The translations under genes and the position numbers were made by a program. Positions 27,100-35,395 of a DNA stretch of 64,000 nucleotides are shown here, in pieces; within the stretch, counting starts at the first letter, position 1; each line of letters opens with the position of its first letter. The stretch is from Arthrobacter sp. zg-Y919 (GTDB taxonomy: Bacteria > Actinomycetota > Actinomycetes > Actinomycetales > Micrococcaceae). The stretch lies in NCBI RefSeq assembly GCF_030142045.1, contig NZ_CP126242.1, forward strand, positions 1,116,001-1,180,000, given 5' to 3'. The notes under the pieces are model-generated. The model was not told the origin of the DNA. It did no database searches and saw only the letters and a list, made by a program, of their open reading frames with translations.

Positions 27100-27570
27100 A
27101 TGCAACGTGCTGTATGCCCAGGCTCCTTTGATCCCATCCACAACGGACACCTCGAGGTGATCGCCCGCGCGGCCAATCTCTTCGACGAAGTCATCGTGGC
27201 GGTATCGACCAACTATGCGAAAACGTACCGGTTCAGCTCCGAGGAACGCCTGTCCCTGGCAGCCGAAACCCTCGGGTCGCTGCGCGGGGTGTCCGTGGTT
27301 CCCATGGGGGACGGGCTGCTGGCCGACTTCTGCCACGACCACGGTGCCTCTGCCATCGTGAAGGGACTGCGGTCCGTCCAGGATTACCAGTACGAACTGC
27401 CGATGGCCGTGATGAACCGGCAGCTCACCGGCGTCGAAACCGTGTTCCTGGCTGCGGAAAGCAGTTATGCCCATCTCTCCTCCTCCCTGATCAAGGAAGT
27501 GGCGGCTCTGGGCGGCGATGTCTCCGGTTATGTTCCGACGGCGGTGCTGAAGCGCCTGACGGAAGGCTAG
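27100..27570 (+). CDS. coaD: Phosphopantetheine adenylyltransferase
   Basis: CoaD transfers AMP from ATP to 4'-phosphopantetheine, the penultimate step of coenzyme A synthesis. The 156-residue protein begins MQRAVCPGSFDPIHNGH, with the nucleotidyl-transfer motif HNGH at 14-17, the substrate-binding KGLRS near 87 and the SSSLIKE segment corresponding to the ISSTxxR motif near 126. Length is typical. The upstream region suggests a leaderless transcript divergent from the aminotransferase. Confidence 0.96.
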   Translation: MQRAVCPGSFDPIHNGHLEVIARAANLFDEVIVAVSTNYAKTYRFSSEERLSLAAETLGSLRGVSVVPMGDGLLADFCHDHGASAIVKGLRSVQDYQYELPMAVMNRQLTGVETVFLAAESSYAHLSSSLIKEVAALGGDVSGYVPTAVLKRLTEG

Positions 27571-27579
27571 ACCGGCAAG

Positions 27580-28161
27580 CTAAACCGGGTTGGCGCAGGC
27601 GGGGCGGATCAGCCCGGCCGCCACCCCGCCGGTCTCTTCCACGAAGCGGCCAAGCCACTGCCCGGGTCCCAGCTGTGGCGCGGACTCAACCATGGTGATG
27701 TTCGCGGAGCTGCACTGATCCAGGTTCAGTTCAGCACGGGTCACGTGATAGCGCGAAGTCACCACGAGGATGTCCGTCCAGCCTCTGTCCTTCGCCAGCC
27801 GGGCGACGGCACGCGCCTCCCCGCGGGTGGTCATCGGGGCCGGGGAAAAGCAGACCACGCGCGGATTGAGGTTCCGGGCGCAGATAGCGTCAGTGTCCCT
27901 GTTGCCGGGCGTGTAGGTTGCGGAAAGGACCAGCACCGGGGCGTAACCCTGTTCCAGCAGGTCCAGCCCCACCGGCAGCCGCTCGCTGCTGGCACCGGCC
28001 AGGACGACGACGGCGTCTGCCCGGGCGGGTACACCGGCACTGGCCGAAGGATAGACAAATAGGTTCGATGCAACCAGGATCCAGACTGCCAAAAGGCACA
28101 GAGCCGCCGTCGTGCAGCGCCGGAGCAGCCGGTGCCCCAGGAACCAGCGGAGGAAAGTCAC
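27580..28161 (-). CDS. YdcF/SanA-family membrane-anchored protein
   Basis: The 193-residue protein has one N-terminal TM segment (about residues 16-35) followed by an extracytoplasmic DUF218 domain with ADAVVVLAGASSERLPVGLDL, TRGEARAVARLA and VVTSRYHVTRAELN. Family members such as SanA and ElyC influence envelope integrity, but their reaction is not established. It starts with GTG and converges with coaD, stops 9 bases apart. The start is separated from the DUF177-rpmF operon by about 200 bases carrying promoters in both directions. Confidence 0.8.
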   Translation of the reverse strand: MTFLRWFLGHRLLRRCTTAALCLLAVWILVASNLFVYPSASAGVPARADAVVVLAGASSERLPVGLDLLEQGYAPVLVLSATYTPGNRDTDAICARNLNPRVVCFSPAPMTTRGEARAVARLAKDRGWTDILVVTSRYHVTRAELNLDQCSSANITMVESAPQLGPGQWLGRFVEETGGVAAGLIRPACANPV

Positions 28162-28167
28162 GTTCCA

Positions 28168-28173
28168 ACAGTA
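28168..28173 (-). promoter_or_regulatory. -10 box TACTGT for possible leaderless YdcF gene
   Basis: On the minus strand TACTGT ends six bases before the GTG start and no ribosome-binding purine run precedes it, matching the leaderless pattern seen at other genes in the window. Confidence 0.45.
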
Positions 28174-28300
28174 GGGGACGCCTCCGCTCCCGGCCGTGAG
28201 GAGCCTCCCGGACGCCGATTAGCCGGATCCGCGACGGCGGGTAAACTGGAGAGCGGAGCACGTGCCTGCACGGGTTCCCTGGCTGCGGTGCAGCTGCAGT

Positions 28301-28330
28301 TTGAGAGATTCCGGCAACTCAGGCTAAGAT
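28301..28330 (+). promoter_or_regulatory. Sigma-70-type promoter of the DUF177-rpmF operon
   Basis: TTGAGA at 28301-28306, an 18-base spacer and TAAGAT at 28325-28330 form the best promoter in the window. It would give a leader of roughly 25 bases that includes AGGAG at 28353-28357. A second candidate, TTAGCC-17-TAAACT, lies at 28219-28247. Confidence 0.65.
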
Positions 28331-28362
28331 GATATGTCGGTCTATGTTCTACAGGAGTTCTC

Positions 28363-28965
28363 ATTAGCGAATTTTCGCGGTCCAATCCGGAAACTCCCCT
28401 GGCGGTAAACGTCAGGGATCTCGGGCGCAGCCCGGGAACGATGCGGACTCTTCATGAACATGTTCCGGCACCGAAAGACTTCGGTGTTGCGCTTATCGGC
28501 GTTCCGGAAGGATCCAGCCTCGAGCTAGACCTGAGGTTGGAGGCCGTGCACGAAGGGATTTTGGTATCCGGCATTGCAATCGCTCCCGTAAGGGGCGAAT
28601 GCGGCCGCTGCCTGAAGCCACTCGCGTACGACCAAGAAGTCGATGTGCAGGAACTCTTCTACTACGAGGACGCCGAGTCCTTCGAAGAAGAAGATGAAGA
28701 AGAGCAACACCGGATCGAGCGAGATGTCATCGATCTTGAACCGGTATTGCGGGACGCAGTGGTTCTTACCATGCCGTTCCAGCCGGTGTGCCGGGAAGAC
28801 TGCCCAGGCCTTTGCTCCGAATGCGGAGCGCGCCTAGAGGAGGATCCGGGTCACCACCATGAAGTTGTGGATCCTCGCTGGGCAGCCCTCGCCGGGCTGA
28901 CCGGCACGGCCGCAGAAGATACTGCGGCACCAAGTACAGAGTCAGACGAGAGAGAAGAGAGTTAG
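28363..28965 (+). CDS. DUF177 (YceD family) protein, apparent ATT start
   Basis: The reading frame is homologous to YceD-family proteins upstream of its first ATG (28441): [16 protein letters not shown] matches the family's usual N-terminal pattern of a short strand, then R-x-LGR-x-PG. No ATG, GTG or TTG occurs in frame between the upstream stop at 28330-28332 and 28441. ATT at 28363 sits five bases after a perfect AGGAG, so it is the likely start (200 residues); CTG at 28399 is an alternative. The protein has CGRC and a C-terminal four-cysteine cluster ([12 protein letters not shown]) and an acidic centre. It is co-transcribed with rpmF; YceD is linked to 23S rRNA accumulation in other bacteria. 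Confidence 0.8.
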   Translation: MSEFSRSNPETPLAVNVRDLGRSPGTMRTLHEHVPAPKDFGVALIGVPEGSSLELDLRLEAVHEGILVSGIAIAPVRGECGRCLKPLAYDQEVDVQELFYYEDAESFEEEDEEEQHRIERDVIDLEPVLRDAVVLTMPFQPVCREDCPGLCSECGARLEEDPGHHHEVVDPRWAALAGLTGTAAEDTAAPSTESDEREES

Positions 28966-28967
28966 CC

Positions 28968-29171
28968 GTGGCTGTTCCGAAGCGGAAAATGTCCCGCGCG
29001 AATACACGTGCACGCCGGTCCCAGTGGAAGGCGACCGCGCCCAACCTGGTGAAGACCGTGGAGAACGGCCGCGTCACCTATAGCCTGCCGCACCAGGCCA
29101 AGGTCGTAACCGACTCCGCCGGCACCGCGCTGTTCCTTGAATACAAGGGCCGCAAGGTAGCGGACGTCTAA
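28968..29171 (+). CDS. rpmF: 50S ribosomal protein L32
   Basis: The 67-residue basic protein begins [18 protein letters not shown], the signature of bacterial L32, and starts with GTG two bases after the DUF177 stop, preceded by AGAGAAGAGAG. L32 sits near the peptidyl-transferase region of the 50S subunit. It lacks the four zinc-binding cysteines present in some L32 forms, so it is the zinc-independent type. The DUF177-rpmF-rnc order is widely conserved. Confidence 0.97.
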   Translation: MAVPKRKMSRANTRARRSQWKATAPNLVKTVENGRVTYSLPHQAKVVTDSAGTALFLEYKGRKVADV

Positions 29172-29259
29172 GACCAGTGTTCGGCCCGGTTTTGCGCTTC
29201 CCTAAGGGAACTGTTGCAGACGGGCACATGAATACTGCTTTTCGGGTTGTATCCAAAAA

Positions 29260-29967
29260 GTGAAGAATACTGAAGAGCTTATGAAGCGTCTCGGTGTCGA
29301 TATCGACGCCGGGACGCTTCGTCTTGCACTCACGCACCGTTCCTACGCTTACGAGCAGGGCGGCATCCCCACGAACGAGCGCCTGGAATTCCTTGGCGAC
29401 TCCATCCTGGGGTTCTCGGTAACCGATGCGCTTTACCGGGATAATCCTGATCTTTCCGAGGGCGAGCTGGCCAAGCGCCGCTCCGCCGTCGTGAGTACCC
29501 GTGCCCTTGCCGGTATCGCCCGGAACCTGGGCCTCGGGGAGTACATCCTGCTGGGACAGGGCGAAAAGCTCACCAACGGGCGGGACAAATCCTCCATCCT
29601 TGCGGACACCACCGAGGCAATCATCGGTGCCGTGTACCTGGACCACGGGATCGAAACCGCCCGGCAAATGGTGATGCGTCTCGTGGGCCCGCTGCTGTCC
29701 AACGCCGAAGCCCTGGGCGCCGGTACGGACTGGAAGACGAGTATCCAGGAAATCGCTGCCGGCCGGAAAATGGGCGACATCGAATACCGGGTTTCCGGTT
29801 CCGGTCCCGACCATTCCCGCAGCTTCGTCGCCGTGCTCCACATCGGCGACAAGCCGTACGGCACCGGTACCGGCCATTCCAAGAAGGAAGCCGAGCAGGA
29901 AGCCGCCGCTGCCTCCTGGAAGATGATCAACGCTAAGGAAGCCGACTCCGCGGCTGCCGGCGCCTAG
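29260..29967 (+). CDS. rnc: Ribonuclease III
   Basis: RNase III cleaves double-stranded RNA in rRNA maturation and mRNA turnover. The 235-residue protein has the catalytic signature ERLEFLGDS at 40-48, the second acidic site [13 protein letters not shown] near 115-127 and a C-terminal dsRNA-binding domain from about 158 (DWKTSIQE to [13 protein letters not shown]). It begins with GTG; ATG seven codons later is an alternative start. It is followed by mutM 12 bases downstream. Confidence 0.95.
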   Translation: MKNTEELMKRLGVDIDAGTLRLALTHRSYAYEQGGIPTNERLEFLGDSILGFSVTDALYRDNPDLSEGELAKRRSAVVSTRALAGIARNLGLGEYILLGQGEKLTNGRDKSSILADTTEAIIGAVYLDHGIETARQMVMRLVGPLLSNAEALGAGTDWKTSIQEIAAGRKMGDIEYRVSGSGPDHSRSFVAVLHIGDKPYGTGTGHSKKEAEQEAAAASWKMINAKEADSAAAGA

Positions 29968-29979
29968 GGCTGCCCGGCG

Positions 29980-30975
29980 ATGCCTGAGCTTCCCGAAGTC
30001 GAGGTGGTCCGCCGCGGACTGGCGTCATGGGTCCGCGGCCGCACCATCACCGGCGTCGAGGTTGTGGATCCACGGTCCGTGCGGCGTCACGCTGCCGGTC
30101 CCGAGGATCTCAAAGGCAACCTTGAAGGCGCGGTGGTGGCCGACGTCGTGCGCCGCGGCAAGTTCCTGTGGCTGCCGCTGCTGGAGGGTCGTTCTTCATC
30201 AATTGTTCCTTCGCCGGCTGGCACGGCCGACGACGTCGTGCCCTCCTTCGCGCTGATGGCCCACCTCGGTATGAGCGGCCAGCTGCTGATGGAGGACTCG
30301 GCGCTTCCGGACGAAAAGCACCTGAAGGTCAGGTTCACCCTGAGCCCCGCGCTGGACGCTTCCGGTGCTGCGATGCCGGATGAGCTGCGCTTCGTGGACC
30401 AGCGGATTTTCGGCGGGGTGTTCCTCACCGATCTGGTTCCCACGCCCGATGGCGCTCCCGGCGGCCTGTCCGAAACCGCGCTGCCGCTGGTGGCGCAGGA
30501 AGCCGCGCACATTGCGCGTGACCCGCTGGATCCGGCGTTTTCCTTTGATGAGTTCTACCGCCGGCTGCGGGGCAGGAAGACCGGGATCAAGCGTGCCCTG
30601 CTGGACCAAGGGCTGATTTCAGGCGTCGGCAATATTTATGCCGATGAATCCCTGTGGGCTGCACGGATGCACTTTGCCCGCCCCACGGACACCATGCGCA
30701 GGGCCGATGCGCTGCGGCTGGTCGAGGCTGCAAGGGACGTGATGACCCGGGCCCTGGCTGCGGGCGGCACCAGCTTCGATTCGCTCTACGTCAATGTCAA
30801 CGGCGCGTCAGGGTATTTCTCCCGGTCCCTCAACGCCTACGGCCGCGAAGGTCTGCCCTGCCCGCGGTGTGAAGAGCTGGGGCTGCATACCCTGATCCGG
30901 CGGGATTCGTTTATGAACCGGTCTTCGTATTCCTGCCCGGTCTGCCAGCCGCGGCCCCGGAACGGGCGCTGGTAG
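29980..30975 (+). CDS. mutM: Formamidopyrimidine-DNA glycosylase
   Basis: MutM (Fpg) removes oxidised purines such as 8-oxoguanine and nicks the abasic site. The protein starts with the catalytic MPELPEVE (Pro2 nucleophile, Glu3), has the helix-two-turn-helix stretch [14 protein letters not shown] and ends in a zinc finger, CPRC near residue 294 and CPVC near 320. At 331 residues it is longer than E. coli Fpg (269); extra residues lie in the N-terminal domain (around 70-80) and around residue 150. It probably shares a transcript with rnc. Confidence 0.95.
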   Translation: MPELPEVEVVRRGLASWVRGRTITGVEVVDPRSVRRHAAGPEDLKGNLEGAVVADVVRRGKFLWLPLLEGRSSSIVPSPAGTADDVVPSFALMAHLGMSGQLLMEDSALPDEKHLKVRFTLSPALDASGAAMPDELRFVDQRIFGGVFLTDLVPTPDGAPGGLSETALPLVAQEAAHIARDPLDPAFSFDEFYRRLRGRKTGIKRALLDQGLISGVGNIYADESLWAARMHFARPTDTMRRADALRLVEAARDVMTRALAAGGTSFDSLYVNVNGASGYFSRSLNAYGREGLPCPRCEELGLHTLIRRDSFMNRSSYSCPVCQPRPRNGRW

Positions 30976-30990
30976 GTTTCACTCCTTCCT

Positions 30991-31386
30991 TTAGGGAGCC
31001 AGCCGTTCCACGAACTGGACCGGATGCCCGTCGAAGTCCTCGACGAATGCAACGCTGAGTTTTCCATCCAGGAACGGGTGCGGTCCTTGAAGGCCTCTTG
31101 CTCCGGCGTCGAGCGCAGCGGCGTAGGCGGCTGCGGCGTCATCCGTCCAGAGCGTGAGGCACGCGCGGTGTCCGGCCGTGACCGGGGTGAGCCCGTGGGC
31201 TTCGGCCGCCGGTCCGGGCAGTGCGAGCCCGAGGTTGAAGCCTTCCAACGACATTTCTATTTTGACGGGCGCTGTCCCTGCGCCTGTTAGGCGGGATTCT
31301 TCCACGAAGCCGAGGGACGCGTAGAAGCGTGCCGCCCGCGCGACGTCGGCGACGAACAGGATGACCTGCGGATTGAAGATTTTCAC
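30991..31386 (-). CDS. VOC-superfamily (glyoxalase/bleomycin-resistance-like) protein
   Basis: The 131-residue protein has the single-module VOC pattern: FVADVARAARFYASLGF, then LWTDDAAAAYAAALDAGA and FVEDFDGHPVQFVE. The GTG start is preceded by GAGGA; upstream in-frame codons look non-coding. The metal-ligand positions are not the full set of lactoylglutathione lyase, so the reaction is unknown. It converges with mutM. Confidence 0.75.
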   Translation of the reverse strand: MKIFNPQVILFVADVARAARFYASLGFVEESRLTGAGTAPVKIEMSLEGFNLGLALPGPAAEAHGLTPVTAGHRACLTLWTDDAAAAYAAALDAGARGLQGPHPFLDGKLSVAFVEDFDGHPVQFVERLAP

Positions 31387-31573
31387 GGCTGTCCTCGTCT
31401 CGGGCGTTGGAGTGCGCCCGTTCACGGCACCTTTGCGTACGGTAACAAATCCGGGTGGTATCCGTCGCCAAGCAGCCGGCGTCACACCGGGCGCGCTCCG
31501 GACGGGCATCCAGGGCCGGTCCCGCCACCAGCGTCAGGAACAGAAAAATTACGAAACTCTTGCAATCTTTTCG

Positions 31574-31587
31574 GAATTACGTAATTC
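31574..31587. promoter_or_regulatory. Perfect 14-base palindrome, candidate ArsR-family operator
   Basis: GAATTACGTAATTC is a perfect palindrome eight bases before the regulator ATG at 31595. A partial copy of one half, AATTACGAAA, lies about 25 bases upstream. AT-rich palindromes over the own promoter are typical of autoregulated ArsR-type repressors. Confidence 0.6.
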
Positions 31588-31594
31588 TCTATTC

Positions 31595-32107
31595 ATGACC
31601 CCACGAGACGACGCCCGGCTGGAGGCGTTGGAAGCACGCGTGGCAGCCCTGGAGCAACGCACGGAAGCCGCGGAGCCGACGTCGGCCGCGGACGGGGCAG
31701 ACGTGTTCTGGGCCCTCGAAGGGGTGCGGAAGCGCCATCCCGAGCCGGGAGCCGTGCTGTTCGCCGGCACCGCCACGACCGGTGCCGGTGCCCACTTCGA
31801 GTACCAGTACGGGTTGGAGACCGGGCATCTGCTCGACGTCGACTGGACGCAGTTCGCTGACTCCCTTGCTTCCCTCGGCCATCCCGTCCGTCTGGCTGTG
31901 CTCCGGGCCGTTCTCGGCGGAACCGAGACCGTGGCAGATCTGGTGGAGGAACTGGGTTCCGGAACCTCCGGACAGATTTACCACCACGTTCACCAGCTGA
32001 CCGCCTCGGGCTGGCTCGCACCGCACGCCCGGTCCCGCTACCAAATTCCGCCGGCCCGGGTCATCCCGCTGCTGGCGATTCTGACCGCTGCCTCCGGAGG
32101 TAACTGA
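31595..32107 (+). CDS. ArsR-like winged-helix transcriptional regulator
   Basis: The 170-residue protein starts with a charged coiled coil (DARLEALEARVAALEQ) and has a C-terminal winged helix: SLASLGHPVRLAVLRAVLGG, ETVADLVEELG and SGQIYHHVHQLTASGWL, the recognition helix of ArsR/HTH_20 proteins. No metal-binding CXC motif is seen. It ends one base before the serine hydrolase ATG, so it probably controls its own operon through the palindrome just upstream. The N-terminal coiled coil is unusual for ArsR. Confidence 0.8.
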   Translation: MTPRDDARLEALEARVAALEQRTEAAEPTSAADGADVFWALEGVRKRHPEPGAVLFAGTATTGAGAHFEYQYGLETGHLLDVDWTQFADSLASLGHPVRLAVLRAVLGGTETVADLVEELGSGTSGQIYHHVHQLTASGWLAPHARSRYQIPPARVIPLLAILTAASGGN

Positions 32108-32108
32108 C

Positions 32109-33194
32109 ATGTCCAGATACAGACGCAAGACCGTGGCCGTCCTTGCCGCTTCAGCTGTCCTGGCCTGCGGGCTCCTTGCTGCCCCGTGGACGCCGCGCCT
32201 GTCGACGCAGGTTTCGGGGGATGCAGCCCTCGCGGAGGCTGTCGGGCCCTTGCTGCAGACACCTGCCGATGCGGTCAGCGTGGCTTACCTGGAAGACGGC
32301 ACTGTCCGGTTTGCCGGGTTCGGTGCAGACGAGCGGACCGAGTTCGAAATCGGTTCGGTGTCCAAGACGTTCACGGCAGCACTGCTGGCGGACGCCGTTG
32401 AGCGTGGTGAAGTGACCTTAGAGACCACTGTTGCCGAGATCCTGGGCCCTGAGCTGCGGGACCCGGAGGCCGAGATCGGCACAGTCACCCTGGCCGAGCT
32501 GGCCAGCCACCGTTCGGGGCTTCCCCGGCTTGCCACCAACACGCGAGCGCTGGTCTCCCTGGTCGCCGGAACGATGCTCCACCGCGACCCCTACACAGCC
32601 TCACCTGCGGAGGTGCTGGATCAGCCACTGTCTGCGTCCGTGGGAGGGAGGGGCACGGTGGAATACTCCAACCTCGGTTATGCCTTCCTTGGGCAATTGC
32701 TCGCCAAGGCAGCCGGGATGGAATACGCCGACCTGCTGCAGCAACGGATTCTCGGGCCATTGGGCATGAAGGACACGTACGTGCCGGTCACTCCTGAGAA
32801 CCTGCGTTCCGGTGCTCCGACCGGGCGGGGGACAAGCGGACTGTCGGAGGCCGCCTGGACCGCCAACGGCACGGCACCGGCGGGTGGGATCCGCTCTACG
32901 GCAGCGGATATGTCGCTCTACCTCGAGGCGTTGCTGGCGGGGACGGCACCGGGTTCCGGCGCTCTGGACCCTCGTTGGGATACCGATGACGACGGCGAGC
33001 AGGTGGGCCTGGCATGGTTCACCTCCCTCTCCCCATCGAGTGGACAGGCAACGACGTGGCACAACGGCCAAACCGGAGGCTTTGCCGCTATGGCGGCGAT
33101 GGACCGTGAGGCAGACAGGGCCGTGCTGGTCCTCTCCAATGTGGCTGCCGGACAGGAAGAAGCTGCGTTGGCTTTGCTGAAGGAAGGTCTCTAA
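32109..33194 (+). CDS. Exported serine hydrolase of the class C beta-lactamase fold
   Basis: The 361-residue protein has a basic N-terminus and hydrophobic signal (about 8-26); VLAC could be a weak lipobox. The penicillin-binding triad is visible: SVSK at 83-86, YSN near 182 and HNGQTGG near the C-terminus. Members include D-aminopeptidases, esterases and PBP4*-like proteins, so a role in antibiotic hydrolysis is not implied. It is coupled to the ArsR-like gene upstream and to the membrane-protein gene downstream (TAATG overlap). Confidence 0.85.
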   Translation: MSRYRRKTVAVLAASAVLACGLLAAPWTPRLSTQVSGDAALAEAVGPLLQTPADAVSVAYLEDGTVRFAGFGADERTEFEIGSVSKTFTAALLADAVERGEVTLETTVAEILGPELRDPEAEIGTVTLAELASHRSGLPRLATNTRALVSLVAGTMLHRDPYTASPAEVLDQPLSASVGGRGTVEYSNLGYAFLGQLLAKAAGMEYADLLQQRILGPLGMKDTYVPVTPENLRSGAPTGRGTSGLSEAAWTANGTAPAGGIRSTAADMSLYLEALLAGTAPGSGALDPRWDTDDDGEQVGLAWFTSLSPSSGQATTWHNGQTGGFAAMAAMDREADRAVLVLSNVAAGQEEAALALLKEGL

Positions 33195-33826
33195 TGACAT
33201 TCACCCTGATGTCCTGGATCCTCGCCGCCTGGCTGGTCCTGACCTGTTTGTCCGTGGCGGTCCCCGTCTGGAAACGGGCGGGCCAGCCTTCCGGTCCCAG
33301 CCGGAGGTCACTGCTGGCCGGTTTGATGGAAGCGGCTTCGCTCGCGGGCCTTTTGCGGCTGGTGGTGCCGTGGAGCCCAGGGCCGGTCGTCCTCTGGGTA
33401 GTGGCTATCGTCGCGCTCGCGGCGGCTGTTGCCGGTGCCGTTCTCCGCTGGCCGGACCTGCCGGGCCGGGGGTCTGAGTCTGTGGGCCCGGCGGGGGAGG
33501 CAGGCTCGGAGGCTTCGACGGGACCGGAGGACGCCGAGCAGGAGGCGTGGGATCACACCCGAAGGCCACAAGCCGCGGCCGCGAAGGCACTGCCGTCGGA
33601 CCCGTCCCTGCAGCCGGGTCTCCCTGCGCGGGGAACCCCGCATTGGCCCGACACCGATAAGCCCGGCCGGAAGGTGAAGGCCGGGACGCCAGGCAGGAAG
33701 GTGAAGGCCGGGAAGTCCGGCCGGAAGGCGGCGGCCGGGAAGAAGAAGGAGCCGGGAAATCTTGCGTTGACCGGGCAGGCGGCCCTGCTGGTCGCCGTCA
33801 TCGTCCTTTCTTTTCTAGTCGGTTAG
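33194..33826 (+). CDS. Membrane protein with basic tandem-repeat segment
   Basis: The 210-residue protein has hydrophobic segments at about 2-22, 36-56 and 59-80, an acidic/low-complexity stretch (about 95-120), a lysine-rich region with a nine-residue unit G-R-K-V-K-A-G-x-x repeated about three times (residues 157-185), and a last TM segment (LLVAVIVLSFLVG). I do not recognise a family. Position after the serine hydrolase suggests a partner in the envelope; the basic run could bind acidic wall polymers or nucleic acid. Confidence 0.65.
   Translation: MTFTLMSWILAAWLVLTCLSVAVPVWKRAGQPSGPSRRSLLAGLMEAASLAGLLRLVVPWSPGPVVLWVVAIVALAAAVAGAVLRWPDLPGRGSESVGPAGEAGSEASTGPEDAEQEAWDHTRRPQAAAAKALPSDPSLQPGLPARGTPHWPDTDKPGRKVKAGTPGRKVKAGKSGRKAAAGKKKEPGNLALTGQAALLVAVIVLSFLVG
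33664..33744 (+). repeat. Tandem 27-base repeat, about three copies
   Basis: Units beginning GGCCGGAAGG / GGCAGGAAGG / GGCCGGAAGG recur every 27 bases and encode the nine-residue basic unit of the membrane protein. The third copy is more diverged. The period keeps the reading frame. Confidence 0.7.
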
Positions 33827-33933
33827 GGAGGGTTTCGGCCGCGAGGGCATCGCCTGGAAGACCTGGAAAAAGACTCGATAAAACAGGTGGTGGAACAGGT
33901 ATTTTTTCCCTAGAGCGTGTCTGGAATTCCCAC

Positions 33934-33939
33934 TAGACT
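33934..33939 (+). promoter_or_regulatory. -10 box TAGACT of the HNH gene
   Basis: TAGACT ends seven bases before the ATG at 33947 and there is no Shine-Dalgarno sequence, so a leaderless transcript is likely. Its last base is the first base of the SOS box. Confidence 0.55.
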
Positions 33940-33954
33940 CGAACACATGTTCGA
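33939..33954. promoter_or_regulatory. LexA/SOS box overlapping the HNH start codon
   Basis: TCGAACACATGTTCGA matches the actinobacterial (mycobacterial) LexA consensus TCGAAC-N4-GTTCGA at all 12 defined positions. It covers the end of the -10 box and the ATG, so bound LexA would block transcription initiation. Confidence 0.8.
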
Positions 33955-35380
33955 ATCATTCCAGTCTCCAGCCTCTCCGCGGACCGGTGGAACCACTGCC
34001 GGGGCTGCGGTGGTGACTGCCTGGGTCGGGGTGCTGGGGGACCAGGCGGAAGGCCTGGCCGGCGGGGAGCCGGAGGACAGCGAACTCATCGACCGGATCA
34101 GGATCCTTGAGGAACTCAAAGCCGCAGCGTCGGCAGCTCAGGCCCGGGCTGCCGCCCAGTTCGATGCTTCGCAACGCCGGAAGCAGGCTAACGCCGGAGT
34201 ACGGCGCGAGGATCTGGGCCGCGGCGTCGCATCCCAGATTGCCCTGGCCCGGAGGGAGTCACCGCACCGCGGTGGACGGCTGCTGGGGTTCGCAAAGGTC
34301 CTGACCACCGAGATGCCGTGCACCTTCCACGCACTGGCCCAAGGAAAGATCAATGAATGGCGGGCAACGCTGCTGGTCCGCGAGACCGCCTGTTTGAGCG
34401 TTGAAGATCGTCGCCGCGTGGATCAAGAGGTCGCGGGTAATCCCGAGGTGCTCGAAACGCTGGGGGACCGGCAGATCATTTCCCGTGCCCGGAGTGCCTC
34501 CTACCGGCTGGACCCGCAGGCAGCCATCAAGCGTGCAGCCAAAGCCGAATCCGAACGTTTTGTCTCCTGCCGTCCCGCACCGGACACCATGACCTACCTG
34601 ACGGGACTGCTGCCGGTAGCCCAGGGGGTAGGCGTTTATGCCGCGCTGTCCCGTGAAGCGGACCGGCTGCGTGCGTCCGGGGATTCCCGGGGGCGGGGCC
34701 AGATTATGGCCGACACCCTGGTGGAGCGCGTGACCGGGCAGGCCGAGGCAGGCCAGATGAAGGTGGAAGTGCAGTTGGTGATGTCGGACCGGACGCTTCT
34801 GGGTTCAGGCTCAGAGCCGGCTGTGGTCCCCGGATACGGTCCCGTGCCGTCACAGTGGGCGCGGGATCTGGTCCGTGGCAGCGCTGGCCGGGACAAGCAG
34901 GCAAAACGCTGGATCCGCCGGCTCTATACCGAACCGGCCACCGGCGAACTAACCGCAATGGATTCCCGGGCACGCTTGTTCCCTCGATCGCTGGCACGCT
35001 TTATCGCAACACGGGACCAGACCTGCCGAATGCCGTGGTGCGGAGCGCCTATCCGGCATGTGGATCATGTCCGTCCACATCGGGACGGCGGGGATAGCAG
35101 TACCAAGAACGGGCAGGGACTGTGTGAGGCGTGCAATCAGGCAAAGGAAGCACCCGGTTGGAAGGCGTACTCGGTTGACCCGTCGGGAACTAATACACCG
35201 CACACCATCGAGACCACCACTCCGACCGGACATACCTATCGGTCAACGGCACCGCCGCTGCCTGGAGGCAAGGTCGAGGCCAGCAGAGGGAATCGGCTCG
35301 GAACGAATTCAAGGTCAGGAGCTCCTCCCGCCGAGGGCCTCCTGGAAGATTGCATAACCGACCTTATTTGGGCTGCCTAA
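33947..35380 (+). CDS. DUF222-domain HNH endonuclease (13E12-repeat type), SOS-box controlled
   Basis: The 477-residue protein (from the ATG inside the SOS box; a GTG ten codons upstream is possible) has an N-terminal helical DUF222 domain (LIDRIRILEELKAAASAAQA) and a C-terminal HNH nuclease: CRMPWCGAPIRHVDH, then N and CEACN around residues 360-405, including zinc-binding cysteine pairs. This is the architecture of the mycobacterial 13E12-repeat family, which is often multicopy and in part LexA-regulated. Biological role is unknown; a nuclease function after DNA damage is plausible. The gene stands alone. Confidence 0.88.
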   Translation: MFESFQSPASPRTGGTTAGAAVVTAWVGVLGDQAEGLAGGEPEDSELIDRIRILEELKAAASAAQARAAAQFDASQRRKQANAGVRREDLGRGVASQIALARRESPHRGGRLLGFAKVLTTEMPCTFHALAQGKINEWRATLLVRETACLSVEDRRRVDQEVAGNPEVLETLGDRQIISRARSASYRLDPQAAIKRAAKAESERFVSCRPAPDTMTYLTGLLPVAQGVGVYAALSREADRLRASGDSRGRGQIMADTLVERVTGQAEAGQMKVEVQLVMSDRTLLGSGSEPAVVPGYGPVPSQWARDLVRGSAGRDKQAKRWIRRLYTEPATGELTAMDSRARLFPRSLARFIATRDQTCRMPWCGAPIRHVDHVRPHRDGGDSSTKNGQGLCEACNQAKEAPGWKAYSVDPSGTNTPHTIETTTPTGHTYRSTAPPLPGGKVEASRGNRLGTNSRSGAPPAEGLLEDCITDLIWAA

Positions 35381-35395
35381 CCGTTCTGCCGAACC

